A stretch of 64,000 bases of DNA from Candidatus Latescibacterota bacterium (GCA_022824945.1 JAJDYX010000039.1:62001-126000); one strand, 5' to 3'. Shown: positions 54,201-63,095, counted from the first letter of the stretch. Notes: generated from the letters alone by a model not told the origin. Numbers and translations: made by a program.

Positions 54201-54515
54201 GGCGAAGGCTTCTATAATGGTCCCATTCACACGCGCACAGACCTCAACTTTGAGAAGACATATAAGTTCAACAGGCGCGCGAGCGTGACGGCTTTCTTCG
54301 AAGCCTTTAATCTGTTCAACCAGAAAGACCCGCATATCAGTTATCGCGTGGATAATCAGCTGGTAGAAGTGGGGTCTGAATACGTGGAGTGGGGTGTGAT
54401 TTACACGCCATTGCCAGACAACCCCGAATATGTCGAATACGGCGATGTGGGTGATTATCTGCGGTTCCAGGATTCACCCCGCGAGTTCCACTTTGGTTTG
54501 CGGATGAGATTCTAA
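51237..54515 (+). CDS. TonB-dependent receptor/SusC-like outer-membrane protein
   Basis: A 1092-residue receptor. After the signal peptide (LLCCLGLLVALVISTGLAEA) a carboxypeptidase-regulatory domain spans residues 28-100 (GKISGRVTEITGDPLPGANV, YFIINIPPGTYDVETVMMGY), then the plug (SLPIVREMSDFVELQAGV, MVDGVRVVNN, GGMNAEYGNAGSVVSVV) and a large barrel ending FHFGLRMRF. It differs strongly from the tandem receptors at 29270-35045 and is the likely channel for the following secreted protein or its ligand. The upstream region has a strong GGAGGG ribosome site. Confidence 0.9.
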   Translation: MSKRLLCCLGLLVALVISTGLAEAATTGKISGRVTEITGDPLPGANVVIDIDGVKRAGITDEEGEYFIINIPPGTYDVETVMMGYSKSVRQGVIVNVDHTTTVDFEMQEEALQLGEMIVVAERPAVEHDKTESKSIITAEEIESLPIVREMSDFVELQAGVTPDDEESVRGGNFWETAYMVDGVRVVNNDARAGFTRFQGVNTSAVQELTVLSGGMNAEYGNAGSVVSVVTKEGGQRYTGRGEYRITPPGQKHWGANVYEAPVHRGRMQWGNPEWENLQAWYPGPDGILGHDNQTGEITDSQFATDDVQRKVHVRQDYTGVWGGRGEAMLGGPIMRKLGFTLTSSVNRNPSSLPSPTAVSLPNNRTNLKLTYRPSNNVRFNYGSIFNQRSRYNAGVIRRIEQGSRKNMNSSGRNLFVPAEYSGAGKLRTRDFMNYASLTHTLSARTFYEVRFSYSRTSEVNTELPFNTDQPYVEPGIGNESGWFYIGRPVVNWTNSERDRYQLKVDYSSQVTKGHFIKTGIDFLFYDNWGFSRNKNDFRGLIERYYSQFNNPNVGVVPRQYAVYFQDKMEFEGIVVNVGLRGLRWSPNTEMPQSAYFIPFYKYHDPTKVEGIPTYRPESVHVLSPRVGVSHPITESSAMHFTFGKFEQIEQFWWIFSHSYRTEENFLDANQNGRIDESELYNTQDVVDAGQWGWPKIRPLITTSFEVGADWNFITDYTAGITAYYKQQVYRRSGGVYGMQSQGLQHNRSVQSSGQTNNRDTRGFELSVKKKFNYMTAFTIAYNVQWVENGNSGVRGSHYINPDRLATKNPSNFGNYAGYIDNDGNFLSHYWYEWTHDSNGDGDFLTDEGVAGPGIVNGSDTGEEFPRPMDGITRFTRAQAFGSQARNHLELVEDAAGRNNWSLDPENSLLNWDGKGATTWLQRLNQSQEFRPANLNRTNFGTVTFMFTSPDKFGPRFVGFNPFENLRLNVVYRLFTGRRFFYSPPERGGEGFYNGPIHTRTDLNFEKTYKFNRRASVTAFFEAFNLFNQKDPHISYRVDNQLVEVGSEYVEWGVIYTPLPDNPEYVEYGDVGDYLRFQDSPREFHFGLRMRF

Positions 54516-54527
54516 AGCTTAGCTTTC

Positions 54528-54567
54528 AGCGGTCAGCAGTCAGCGGAAAAGCCGATTGCTGACCGCT
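54528..54567. repeat. Hairpin-forming repeat between receptor and secreted gene
   Basis: AGCGGTCAGCA (54528-54538) pairs perfectly with TGCTGACCGCT (54557-54567). The core CAGCGGTCAGCAGTCAGC also appears at 43239. It lies between co-oriented genes and may adjust relative transcript levels or stability. Confidence 0.75.
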
Positions 54568-54587
54568 ATTTAATAAGGAGTTAGCTT

Positions 54588-57332
54588 ATGCAACGGATAT
54601 TTAAGAGATTTACGCGGGTGTTGCTCGCCTTTGTGGTGCTGTGGGGTGCATCGGAATTGTGGACAATAATCGATGCCGAAGCGCAGCAGCGCACGCGCCG
54701 CCGCACGACCAATCGCGGGAAACTCTGGTTGTCGATGCGCAATAATGGCACCCTGGGGCATTCGCTGGATGGTGGCAACATCTTTGGTCCTGAAGTGGGC
54801 ATGGCTTATCCTGGGCGGTGGACTTCGACCTATCGATCGGGTATTGTGAACCGGTTTAACCGGCAGGATAATTCGCGCGGTAATGGCGTGTGGGTGATGG
54901 CGCGCACAGATGATGGGCGCAAATATGTGTCTCAGGGAGGTCCTCGCCAGCCATCCGCAGATATTTTCCCGATCCAGCACAATCCGCGCAATAATGTCGA
55001 GAGCATTGCAGCGATCTGGCGGTCTGTATGGCGTGCTGGTGGTCGTCCATTTAATCTGTTCAATTACGGGCAGAATGCCGCGCTCTACTGGCCCCGCATG
55101 AGAAATATGAAAATCACGCACAATTTTGTGAATGGCGAACCTGTGGAATACCAGTATGCTGTCGCCACCTATGGCGGTTTGGGACAACGCGGTTTTCCGC
55201 CTGGTCCTGACAAAGTGGAGCCAATAGATTATTACAACTGGGGCTTTGGGTTTTATCCGCTGAACAATGAGGGGTTCAAGCAGATGCTTGAGTCGTCCTA
55301 CAACAGGGTGCGCGCCGGGTTGAATCAGATGCGTTCAAATGGCGTTGCGACCAATGATCCGCGCTTGTCGCCCGAGTTGTTCGGTGAGAATCTGCTGGTG
55401 ACGGGTTGGTCGCAGGCTTCGGGCATTTCGGTGAAGCGGATGGTGCATGCCTATTCCACGCCGGGTACGGATAATGACGTGCTGATCCCCGTGCCGTCTC
55501 CCAATGGCAAGCAGTCTTCGATCAGGACCAGAGGTGATTACGATGACTTTTTGATTACGGAGATGGAGTTCTGGAATAATGGCGATACAGATGGTGATGG
55601 CACTACTGATCCTGGATATCCCAAACAACTCGACGAAGTCTATATCGTGGTCAAGAACGGGTTTATCGCCAGCAAGACAGGTGCTGACTGGGTACCTGCT
55701 GGCGGTTCGAATTCGAATGCGTGGAATTTTGTGCAGCCCTCCACGCAAGACGATTACTGGCGCTATACACAGGCGGACAATTACGATCATCCGGAATATG
55801 CCTACAACTACAAGGGCTCGCCGATGCATCTGACTTATATATATGATGGCGATGCGGTTGCCCGTTTGTGGGATGACTACGGAGAGCCTTATACCCGGTC
55901 CCGCGCACAGCATCAATACGTGTCAACATCTAATATTATAGATGGCACCTTGCTTTCTCCGCAGTATATCGGGATGATGCCGATTGCGACGGGAACAGCC
56001 GATCATCCGTTCAATGCCCTGGATCGCAAAGGCGGTTATGTACTGCCTCAGGGACCACAGCCGCACGCCGTGTTCAGATGGCGCATGTATTCTTCGGCAT
56101 TAGGCGATGATCCCCACGGGGGTACGCACGGCGAGAACCATTTGTTCGACATCTACAGCGATGCTGCCGGCGTACTCGGAGATAATGATACAGACCGCAT
56201 GTTGCAGTACCACGACAATGAGGAATTGGGTGCGTGGATCGATGCACAGGTTTATGGTCCTTATATCCTGGGTCCTGGCGACAAAGCCAAAGTGGTGATC
56301 GCTTATGTAGGGGGTATGGCGTCCAATTCTGCAAAGTATCGGATGGATACCGAGACTTATGCGCGTCCCTACGAGTGGAACTGGCAGCAGCAGAGCCTGG
56401 TTCCCGAATTGGAACTGGGTCTGGAAGCGATCTATGCACACGGCAATGAAGCGCAAAAGCTGTATGACCTGGGCTTTGATGGGCTTAACCAGCCGCCCGA
56501 TGTGAAGGTCAATGGGATGACGAACCTGGAAGGCAATATTGAAATAAACTGGTCTGGCATTGCCGATACGGCGATTGATCCGGACCTGGGTCGTCCCGAT
56601 GTGCTGGGCTATCGGATTTATCGCTCTGATTTTATGCGGGCTGGACCGTGGAAATTGCTGGCGACGATCCCCAAAGCCGTGGGACCTGAAGGCGAACGGC
56701 AGTTGCCCGCAGGTGCGCCCCCAGGTGTTGCTTTTCTCAATCAGCCCTGGGCAGAAGGCCAGGAGGATCCCGCCGAAGCTGAGATCGATGGTCCCTTCCG
56801 CTGGGGCACCTATCAGTTTATCGATCCAGAACCCGATATTGGTTTTATTCACCACTATTCTGTACGCGCGTTTGATGAGCAAGGTTTGGAAACCGGACAT
56901 TCGGATGAGCGCAATCAGTACTTGTGGCCCGCCGATGGCATTGTGCCAAGGCTGACATCTGCCTTGCTCAACCATGAAAATGAATCCATGTCACTGCCGA
57001 TCAGGGTGGTGCCCAATCCCTGGGTACAGGGCAGGGATGAGCACAGCTATGGCGCGCCTCGCATTCGGTGGGTCAATGTGCCGAGCCGGTGTACGCTGTA
57101 CATCTACACGCTGACGGGCGATCTGGCATGGCGTCAGACTTTTGATACGCTCGACCCGCAGCGGGGTAACCCGGTGGCGCGCGGCGAGCTCGAGTGGGAT
57201 ACGCATACGGTGGGTTTGAATGCCAATACGCGTGGTCGTCTCAATGCCGGTACGTATATCTGGGCGATTGAGTCGCACCATCCCTCGAGTGAGGGTCAGA
57301 TCCAGAAGGGTCTGTTTGTGATTGTCAATTGA
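54588..57332 (+). CDS. Large secreted protein with FlgD/T9SS-like C-terminal domain
   Basis: A 914-residue exported protein (signal RVLLAFVVLWGASELWTII). I do not recognise the main body, which is rich in Asn, Gly and aromatic residues (GKLWLSMRNNGTLGHSLDGG, NYGQNAALYWPRM) and includes a calcium-binding-like NNGDTDGDGTTDPGYP near 340. The last 90 residues, with PIRVVPNPWVQGRDEH, LYIYTLTGDLAWRQTF and GTYIWAIESHHPSSEGQIQKGLFVIV, have the form of a FlgD-like or type IX secretion sorting domain. With the PorV-like gene next door it is probably a surface-delivered protein. Confidence 0.75.
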   Translation: MQRIFKRFTRVLLAFVVLWGASELWTIIDAEAQQRTRRRTTNRGKLWLSMRNNGTLGHSLDGGNIFGPEVGMAYPGRWTSTYRSGIVNRFNRQDNSRGNGVWVMARTDDGRKYVSQGGPRQPSADIFPIQHNPRNNVESIAAIWRSVWRAGGRPFNLFNYGQNAALYWPRMRNMKITHNFVNGEPVEYQYAVATYGGLGQRGFPPGPDKVEPIDYYNWGFGFYPLNNEGFKQMLESSYNRVRAGLNQMRSNGVATNDPRLSPELFGENLLVTGWSQASGISVKRMVHAYSTPGTDNDVLIPVPSPNGKQSSIRTRGDYDDFLITEMEFWNNGDTDGDGTTDPGYPKQLDEVYIVVKNGFIASKTGADWVPAGGSNSNAWNFVQPSTQDDYWRYTQADNYDHPEYAYNYKGSPMHLTYIYDGDAVARLWDDYGEPYTRSRAQHQYVSTSNIIDGTLLSPQYIGMMPIATGTADHPFNALDRKGGYVLPQGPQPHAVFRWRMYSSALGDDPHGGTHGENHLFDIYSDAAGVLGDNDTDRMLQYHDNEELGAWIDAQVYGPYILGPGDKAKVVIAYVGGMASNSAKYRMDTETYARPYEWNWQQQSLVPELELGLEAIYAHGNEAQKLYDLGFDGLNQPPDVKVNGMTNLEGNIEINWSGIADTAIDPDLGRPDVLGYRIYRSDFMRAGPWKLLATIPKAVGPEGERQLPAGAPPGVAFLNQPWAEGQEDPAEAEIDGPFRWGTYQFIDPEPDIGFIHHYSVRAFDEQGLETGHSDERNQYLWPADGIVPRLTSALLNHENESMSLPIRVVPNPWVQGRDEHSYGAPRIRWVNVPSRCTLYIYTLTGDLAWRQTFDTLDPQRGNPVARGELEWDTHTVGLNANTRGRLNAGTYIWAIESHHPSSEGQIQKGLFVIVN

Positions 57333-57359
57333 TCATTGGTCATTATTGAGGAGCAAATT

Positions 57360-58367
57360 ATGAAATATTTGATTTGGATAGCGGCTATCGCGCTTTTTTT
57401 CAGCCCTCAAAGTGCCATGGCTCAGGATGTGGCAGGCTTTGATGATCTGGAACCCATAGCTGCGGAAGGGCATTTTCGTTCGGAAGGCGATAAGGGCAAC
57501 CGCATTGCGCGCAGTGGTTTCGCGCTTTTGAAAATTTCGGCATCTGCACGCCTGGCGGGCATGGCCGATGCCAATGTGGGGACTTCGCGCGACATTCACT
57601 CGATATTCCAGAATGCAGCCGGATTGGTGCATATCGACAATATGGCGTATATAGCGTCTTATAACGAGTGGCTGGTAGGCACTAAGATGGGGGCTGGGGG
57701 TTTTGCCTATCGCATTCCCATAGGCGTTGTGGGTGTCGCCTTTCGCACGTTTACCTATCCCGATGTAGAAGAGACCACGCCCATGCAACCCGATGGTACG
57801 GGTCGCAATATCAAGCTGGGTGATTTTTCGGTTGCGGCGTCTTTTGCCAAGCAACTGACCGATAAATTTTCGCTCGGTTTTCGCCTGCGCTATGTGCGGT
57901 CCCAACTTCATATCATCAATGTGAGTTCCACAACATTTGATATCGGCACGATTTTTTACACGGGTTTCAAGAGTCTGCGCGTGGGCATGTCCATCAGCAA
58001 CCTCGGTGGGAATAAGGAAGTGCTGACCGAGGATTATCGCCTGCCGTTTTACTACAATCTGGCTGTCGCAATGGAATTGCTGGGCAAGCAGGGCGATCCG
58101 CTTTATCTGACGGGTGCTTATGAGCATGTGTTTTTCCGCGATTATGGAGAGCGCGATCACATTGGTGGCGAGTTGTGGATACAAAATCTGCTGGCACTCC
58201 GCGCAGGTTATAAGTTCAGGTACGATGTGGAGACCTGGAGCGTGGGGGCGGGTGTGAATCTCAATGTGAGCGAAGAGCGCAAGATAAGTGTGGATGTTTC
58301 GTATAGCGATGTTGGCGGTGTGATTAAAGAGCGACCGCTGCGTTTGACGCTTTCGGGAACGTTCTAG
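57360..58367 (+). CDS. PorV/PorQ-family outer-membrane protein
   Basis: A 335-residue barrel protein with a signal peptide (YLIWIAAIALFFSPQSAMA). The N-terminal part GFALLKISASARLAGMADANV and IFQNAAGLVHIDNMAYIASYNEW corresponds to the PorV/UPF0164 pattern (FLKxGxGARAxGMG and NPAGL). PorV carries cargo from the type IX translocon to the surface attachment complex. It starts at ATG 57360 after GAGGAG. Lying between a protein with a T9SS-like tail and a lipoprotein, it suggests a delivery system, though no core T9SS translocon genes are in the window. Confidence 0.8.
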   Translation: MKYLIWIAAIALFFSPQSAMAQDVAGFDDLEPIAAEGHFRSEGDKGNRIARSGFALLKISASARLAGMADANVGTSRDIHSIFQNAAGLVHIDNMAYIASYNEWLVGTKMGAGGFAYRIPIGVVGVAFRTFTYPDVEETTPMQPDGTGRNIKLGDFSVAASFAKQLTDKFSLGFRLRYVRSQLHIINVSSTTFDIGTIFYTGFKSLRVGMSISNLGGNKEVLTEDYRLPFYYNLAVAMELLGKQGDPLYLTGAYEHVFFRDYGERDHIGGELWIQNLLALRAGYKFRYDVETWSVGAGVNLNVSEERKISVDVSYSDVGGVIKERPLRLTLSGTF

Positions 58368-58370
58368 ATG

Positions 58371-58405
58371 TTTGTAGGGGCGGGTTTAAAACCCGCCCCT
58401 ACAAA
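58371..58405. repeat. Near-perfect 35-base palindrome
   Basis: TTTGTAGGGGCGGGTTT (58371-58387) and its exact complement (58389-58405) leave a single central base. The GTAGGGGCG core relates it to the 1880 and 36525 palindromes. It separates the PorV-like gene from the lipoprotein and could act as a terminator or repeat element. Confidence 0.85.
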
Positions 58406-58422
58406 ACAGGAGGAATCAAAAG

Positions 58423-59745
58423 ATGCGTAAGTTTTTATTGCTTTGTCTGATTGGTGTGGTGGGCGCGACGGGATGTACTCGAGATATCCCGGTTGAGCCT
58501 GCCGAGGAGTGGCGCGGCAGCTATCGGCTGATTTCTGGAACGAACGGGGGCAGTGCCATAGATGTCGCCGATCCGCCTCAGGGTACGCCCCGGCATATCA
58601 TTTTTACGGCGGCGGCATCGGATTATGGTACGGTGGTATTTGTGTACAATCCACCGCTTGCCGCACCGCCAATGACTTCTGTGACGTATGAAAAGACCGT
58701 GCGGCATTATTGGCGCACTGCAGAGGGCTCGCGCGATCAGCTTCGCATTGAATATGCACAGAACAATGTGGAGCGTATCAGGCTGGCTTATGGTGCGTTT
58801 TATCTTTGGCAGGCCGGTCCCAGGTTGCCGCTGGTCGGTGAATTGGGCAATAATTTGGCCAATTATACGAGTCCGTTTCCGGTGCGTCCGGGTGAGGCAT
58901 TAAACCAGCCCAATACTCTAATACGCTTGCTGCCCGGAGCCGAGGAATACAGCAATGTAACGGTGCTGGGTAATGGGCGCGTTCGCATTAGTATTCCAAA
59001 CGCTATGAGGCCAGACAACCGCTCGTTCCAAAATCGCAACAACCGTTCAGCGATTTATTTTAATAGTCCATGGCCATGGCAAGATCCTCGCCCCCATCAG
59101 ATGGTTATGTGGATGGAGGACGGTCAGGGCATACGCTATGCGGTTTATGTTCCTCCGGCAGAGGTGGTTGCAGAACTGGATACCAATGACCCGCCGTATT
59201 CCGGGATATGGACATTGCGAGATTCTCACCTCAATGGCACGTGGATGGATCCCGAAGACCCATTCCCGGGTATTCCGGCTTCACTGGATATCCAGTGGAA
59301 CCCCGTTCTGGAGCGGCGCAGCCCGCGCCACCGCGCGCCATCTGGCCATGTGCCAGCCGCTGACGTGGAGGATCCCTTGATCGAGAATGGCGTGGTCATC
59401 GAACAGGGTTTTGTGGAGATCACGTTTGCCAGGCCGCTCGAGTTTTTCACTCATGCCGAAGAATCCCGGTTCTTCAATAGGCGTGCGGGATATGTGATTG
59501 AGAATGGCAGGCCCGTGTTGAATGGCACGTTGCGGGGTGGTGCGCCAGATGGCGTGAACCTGACTTATGTGACGGCGTCCGATGTGGATTTCAGCAAAGA
59601 GGGTGATATTTTGACGGTGAATCTGACACAGGGCGGCTCGTCTTATATCCTGCAGTACAGGCAAGCCCCACTGAATCCCCAGCAGTTGGAAGGCTTTGGG
59701 GTTGACTCGATTGTTGTCAGGCCCGTTCCGGCAGATTTGTTCTGA
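58423..59745 (+). CDS. Exported lipoprotein of unknown function
   Basis: A 440-residue protein whose signal peptide ends in a lipobox (CLIGVVGATGC, Cys18), so it is likely membrane-anchored. The mature part (DIPVEPAEEWRGSYRLIS onward) is beta-rich with SLDIQWNPVLERRS and YVTASDVDFSKEGDIL near the end; I do not recognise a named domain. Charged, proline-rich segments are typical of surface lipoproteins. It is the last of the 50356-59745 cluster, with the ribosome site GGAGG immediately after the palindrome at 58371. Confidence 0.7.
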   Translation: MRKFLLLCLIGVVGATGCTRDIPVEPAEEWRGSYRLISGTNGGSAIDVADPPQGTPRHIIFTAAASDYGTVVFVYNPPLAAPPMTSVTYEKTVRHYWRTAEGSRDQLRIEYAQNNVERIRLAYGAFYLWQAGPRLPLVGELGNNLANYTSPFPVRPGEALNQPNTLIRLLPGAEEYSNVTVLGNGRVRISIPNAMRPDNRSFQNRNNRSAIYFNSPWPWQDPRPHQMVMWMEDGQGIRYAVYVPPAEVVAELDTNDPPYSGIWTLRDSHLNGTWMDPEDPFPGIPASLDIQWNPVLERRSPRHRAPSGHVPAADVEDPLIENGVVIEQGFVEITFARPLEFFTHAEESRFFNRRAGYVIENGRPVLNGTLRGGAPDGVNLTYVTASDVDFSKEGDILTVNLTQGGSSYILQYRQAPLNPQQLEGFGVDSIVVRPVPADLF

Positions 59746-59749
59746 GAAG

Positions 59750-59870
59750 AGCGTATTGTATAAAATTGTATAGTGTTGTATAAAATTGTATAATTGCATT
59801 GCACCATTAGGCATTGTGATATATTTTATATGAAAATATATCACAATGCCATTCCCTTAGGGGAATTTTT
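59750..59870 (+). promoter_or_regulatory. Hairpin cluster before the first DUF1800 gene
   Basis: TGTATAAAATTGTATA occurs twice (about 59757-59792). A perfect 17-base inverted repeat follows: arms 59811-59827 and 59833-59849 around ATATG. Then ATTCCC (59851-59856) pairs with GGGAAT (59861-59866) and a T-run follows, directly before the ribosome site. The long AT-rich palindrome could be an operator, and the last hairpin a terminator or attenuator controlling the DUF1800-DUF1501 pair. Confidence 0.6.
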
Positions 59871-59884
59871 CAAGGAGGGTTGCT

Positions 59885-61675
59885 ATGATATTGCGCTTTG
59901 CACTCGCTGTTTTGTGTTGCGGTGCGCTGCTTGCGGTAGCTCCGGCGGAGGCCGGGTTGAAACTGCCCTACAAAGCGGAAGGGCTGAGTAAGGAGCAGGC
60001 AGCGGCGTATCTCTTAGAGCGTTTTGCCTTTGGTGCGCGGCCAGGTGAAGTGGAAAGAGTGGCCAAGATGGGTCCCGAGAAGTGGCTGGCTCAGCAGTTG
60101 AAGGGCAATTTGCCTGATGCTGAGTTGGACAAACGGTTGGAAGCGTTTCCCGCGCTGAAAATGACCCAGGAAGAGATGGCCGCAACTTATGTGCAAAATG
60201 GCCGGATTCGCAGAATGGTGGCGAGAGCGGGGTTGATCGATCCCGCGAAGACACCTCGCAAAGAGATGAATGAAAAGATAAATGCGTATCGCAAAGAGCA
60301 CGGGTTGCGTCCTTATGGCGCGCTTTCCAATCAGGAATTGAAGGGTCAGAAGCTGATGCGGGCTGTGTATAGCGAGAATCAACTCGTCGAGGTGATGACG
60401 GATTTCTGGTTCAATCATTTCAATGTGACCACGCGCGATGGTGGCGCGCGCAGTCGCACGCTTTCTTATGAGCGCGATGCGATTCGCCCCAATGTGCTGG
60501 GCGAGTTCCGCACGATTTTGGGTGCGACGGCGAAGCATCCTGCGATGTTGTATTATCTGGATAATGCACAGTCGCGTATGGCACCGCCAGAGCAGCGGGA
60601 ACAGGCAAAGCCAGAGCCAAAGAAGGAGATGGCATCCGGCGAGATGGGGATGGATGGTGGTATGGATGGCGATATGGGTGGTGAGATGGCGAAGGCTCCT
60701 GAGAAGGCTCCTGCAAAGGCGCAGACGCCTCCGCAACGCAGACGCAAGTATGGTTTGAATGAGAATTATGCGCGCGAGTTGATGGAGTTGCATACCCTGG
60801 GTGTGGATGGTGGATACACGCAGCAGGATGTTACGGAGGTTGCGCGCGTGTTGACGGGTTGGGCTGCGGCGCCTTATGGCAATGGGCGAAAAAATATCGC
60901 AAAACAAATGGCAAATGGGAATACAAATAACATTCTTCAGGGCGAATTTGTGTTCCGCAAATCCTGGCACGACGACAAGGCCAAGGTGGTGTTGGGCGAG
61001 AAGTTCCCGGCAGGGGGTGGCATAGAAGAGGGTGAGCGCGTTCTGGATATGCTGACCAGTCATCCTTCAACTGCGCGTTTTATTTCCACAAAGCTGGCGC
61101 GTCGGTTTGTGAACGATGCACCGTCAGATGATTTGATTGATGAGATGGCGGAAACCTTTACCAAAACCAATGGGGATATCGCCGCAGTGATGGCTACGCT
61201 GGCGCAATCCCGCGTGTTTTGGGCAGAGGCGAAGAAGCGCAGTAAGATGAAGTCGCCGTTTGAACTGGCGGTGAGTTCTCTCCGTGCACTGGAAGCCGAT
61301 GTGAAGAATCCACAGCCGATGATGCGCTGGTTTGACCGCATGGGCGAACCGCTGTATGGTTATTTGCCGCCTACGGGTTTTCCGGATTATGCCGAGTCTT
61401 GGGCAAATTCGGGTACGCTGATTGCGCGAATGAATTTTGGTATCCATCTGGCCGCTGGTCGTATTAACGGGGTGACACTGAAGCGATTGCCGAAAGATAG
61501 CAGTTCTCTGACAACGGAAGAGGCAGTGGCGATGTATAGCAAGTTGCTGTTGCCGGCACAGGATACAAGTGCTATTGCGTCAGAGGTTAAAGAAACGGTC
61601 CCCGCAGATGCCGAACGCAAAGAGGTTCAGGTTATCAGTATGTTGCTGGGGTCGCCAGAATTTCAATACCGATAA
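59885..61675 (+). CDS. DUF1800 family protein, first copy
   Basis: A 596-residue exported protein (signal LRFALAVLCCGALLAVAPAEA). DUF1800 features include AAYLLERFAFGARPGEVE, MTDFWFNHFNVTTRDGGAR and RRKYGLNENYARELMELHTLGVDGGYTQ (core ENYARELMELHTLG), plus TGWAAAP. Residues about 237-275 hold a Met/Gly/Asp-rich insert (EMGMDGGMDGDMGGEM) and an Ala/Pro/Lys linker. DUF1800 proteins pair with DUF1501 proteins, as here; both are thought to be surface or periplasmic and remain uncharacterised. A near-identical second copy begins at 63096. Confidence 0.9.
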   Translation: MILRFALAVLCCGALLAVAPAEAGLKLPYKAEGLSKEQAAAYLLERFAFGARPGEVERVAKMGPEKWLAQQLKGNLPDAELDKRLEAFPALKMTQEEMAATYVQNGRIRRMVARAGLIDPAKTPRKEMNEKINAYRKEHGLRPYGALSNQELKGQKLMRAVYSENQLVEVMTDFWFNHFNVTTRDGGARSRTLSYERDAIRPNVLGEFRTILGATAKHPAMLYYLDNAQSRMAPPEQREQAKPEPKKEMASGEMGMDGGMDGDMGGEMAKAPEKAPAKAQTPPQRRRKYGLNENYARELMELHTLGVDGGYTQQDVTEVARVLTGWAAAPYGNGRKNIAKQMANGNTNNILQGEFVFRKSWHDDKAKVVLGEKFPAGGGIEEGERVLDMLTSHPSTARFISTKLARRFVNDAPSDDLIDEMAETFTKTNGDIAAVMATLAQSRVFWAEAKKRSKMKSPFELAVSSLRALEADVKNPQPMMRWFDRMGEPLYGYLPPTGFPDYAESWANSGTLIARMNFGIHLAAGRINGVTLKRLPKDSSSLTTEEAVAMYSKLLLPAQDTSAIASEVKETVPADAERKEVQVISMLLGSPEFQYR

Positions 61676-61695
61676 ATCGGAAAGGAGATAGCGTT

Positions 61696-62964
61696 ATGGA
61701 ATGGACACGAAGAGCATTTATGAAGGGCAGCGGTTTGGCATTGTTTTCTGCCTCGTTTGGGGGTACACCGCTGTTCTTGAGCCGTGCGGCTGATGCTGCG
61801 AATAATCCGCTGGCACATAGCCGTCGCAAAGTGCTGGTGACGATTTTCCAGCGCGGGGCTATGGATGGTTTGATGGCGGTGACGCCGTTTAACGATGCTG
61901 CGCTTTCCGAGGCGCGCCCCAATTTGTTTATGCACCTGACCGATCCGAACAACAAGCTGACGGATCTGGATGGTCGCTTTGCATTGCATCCTTCTTTTGC
62001 GGAGCTGGCACCGCTGTACAAGGAAGGTCGCCTGGCTATCGTACACGGCGTAGGCTCGCCGAATAAGACGCGGTCGCACTTTGACGCCCAGGATTATATG
62101 GAAAATGGGACGCCTGGTGTGAAAGGTACGCGCACGGGTTGGCTCAATCGGGCTGTGGGTTTGCTCGGTCACGAGGGTACGCCCTTCCGGTCTGTGGCAT
62201 TGACCAGAGCGTTGCCGCGCGCATTTTACGGGAAGGAGCCTTCGATTGCAGTGGATGATTTGCGTTCCTTTGGCATTCAGGTGCCGAATAATCCACAGGC
62301 AGCCGAACAGGTGGAGGAAGGGTTTGAGTCGATGTATGCGCGGAGTGCCAAACGCCTGATGCAGAGGGTGAGCCAGGAGAGTTTTGATGCGATTGAGTTG
62401 TTGGAAAAGATCGGTGTGAGGGATTACAAGCCCGCTGAAGGCGTGGAATATCCCAATACATCATTGGGTCGCAGGATGCAACAGATCGCGTTGTTGATCA
62501 AGTCGGATGTGGGGCTTGAGGTTGCCTTTACCGAGACAGGCGGTTGGGATACGCATGTGCAACAGGGCACAACGACGGGTTCTTTCCAGCGCAGAGCAGA
62601 TGAGATGTCTAAGTCTATCGCGGCATTCTGGGCAGATCTGGGTACGTATCAGGACGATGTGGTGCTGATGACGATGACCGAATTTGGTCGCACAGTGCAT
62701 CAGAATGGTTCTCTGGGTACGGACCACGGCCGCGGGTCGTGTCTGTTTGTGCTGGGGAATAATGTGGCTGGCGGAAAGATCCACGGGGATGTGCCAGAGT
62801 TGCTGGTGAAAGATGCACTCGAAGATCGGCGCGATTTGCCCGTGACGACGGATTTCCGTTCTGTGTTCGCCGATGTGGCTGGTAAGCATCTGAATATCGA
62901 TCGTTCCCACGATATCGCGATGTTCCCGGGTTGGGAAGGTGAGCGGTTTAAGGTGATGACGTAA
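61696..62964 (+). CDS. DUF1501 family protein with Tat signal
   Basis: A 422-residue protein exported by the twin-arginine route (TRRAFMKGSGLALFSASFGG). DUF1501 belongs to the alkaline phosphatase/sulfatase-like superfamily; visible parts are VLVTIFQRGAMDGLMAV, SHFDAQDYMENGTPG, GWDTHVQQGTTTGSFQRR and TEFGRTVHQNGSLGTDHGRG with the histidines and aspartates that would bind metals. It follows the DUF1800 gene by 20 bases, so the pair is one unit. Export in folded form suggests it carries a bound cofactor. Confidence 0.9.
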   Translation: MEWTRRAFMKGSGLALFSASFGGTPLFLSRAADAANNPLAHSRRKVLVTIFQRGAMDGLMAVTPFNDAALSEARPNLFMHLTDPNNKLTDLDGRFALHPSFAELAPLYKEGRLAIVHGVGSPNKTRSHFDAQDYMENGTPGVKGTRTGWLNRAVGLLGHEGTPFRSVALTRALPRAFYGKEPSIAVDDLRSFGIQVPNNPQAAEQVEEGFESMYARSAKRLMQRVSQESFDAIELLEKIGVRDYKPAEGVEYPNTSLGRRMQQIALLIKSDVGLEVAFTETGGWDTHVQQGTTTGSFQRRADEMSKSIAAFWADLGTYQDDVVLMTMTEFGRTVHQNGSLGTDHGRGSCLFVLGNNVAGGKIHGDVPELLVKDALEDRRDLPVTTDFRSVFADVAGKHLNIDRSHDIAMFPGWEGERFKVMT

Positions 62965-63040
62965 AGCCATTATCGACCACTCATTTGAACTGCTGTACTG
63001 ACACGTTGTGTTGCGCGTGTGCAGTTTACACCGCCTTATG

Positions 63041-63082
63041 AAAAAAACTCGAGTGTCGGAGTATGGCACTCGAGTTTTTTTT
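63041..63082 (+). terminator. Intrinsic terminator before the second DUF1800 copy
   Basis: ACTCGAGTG (63047-63055) pairs with CACTCGAGT (63067-63075), with an A-run before and eight Ts after. It ends the first DUF1800-DUF1501 unit but sits only 13 bases before the next ATG, so it may instead work as an attenuator for the second unit. Confidence 0.8.
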
Positions 63083-63095
63083 GAGGAGGTTTTCA

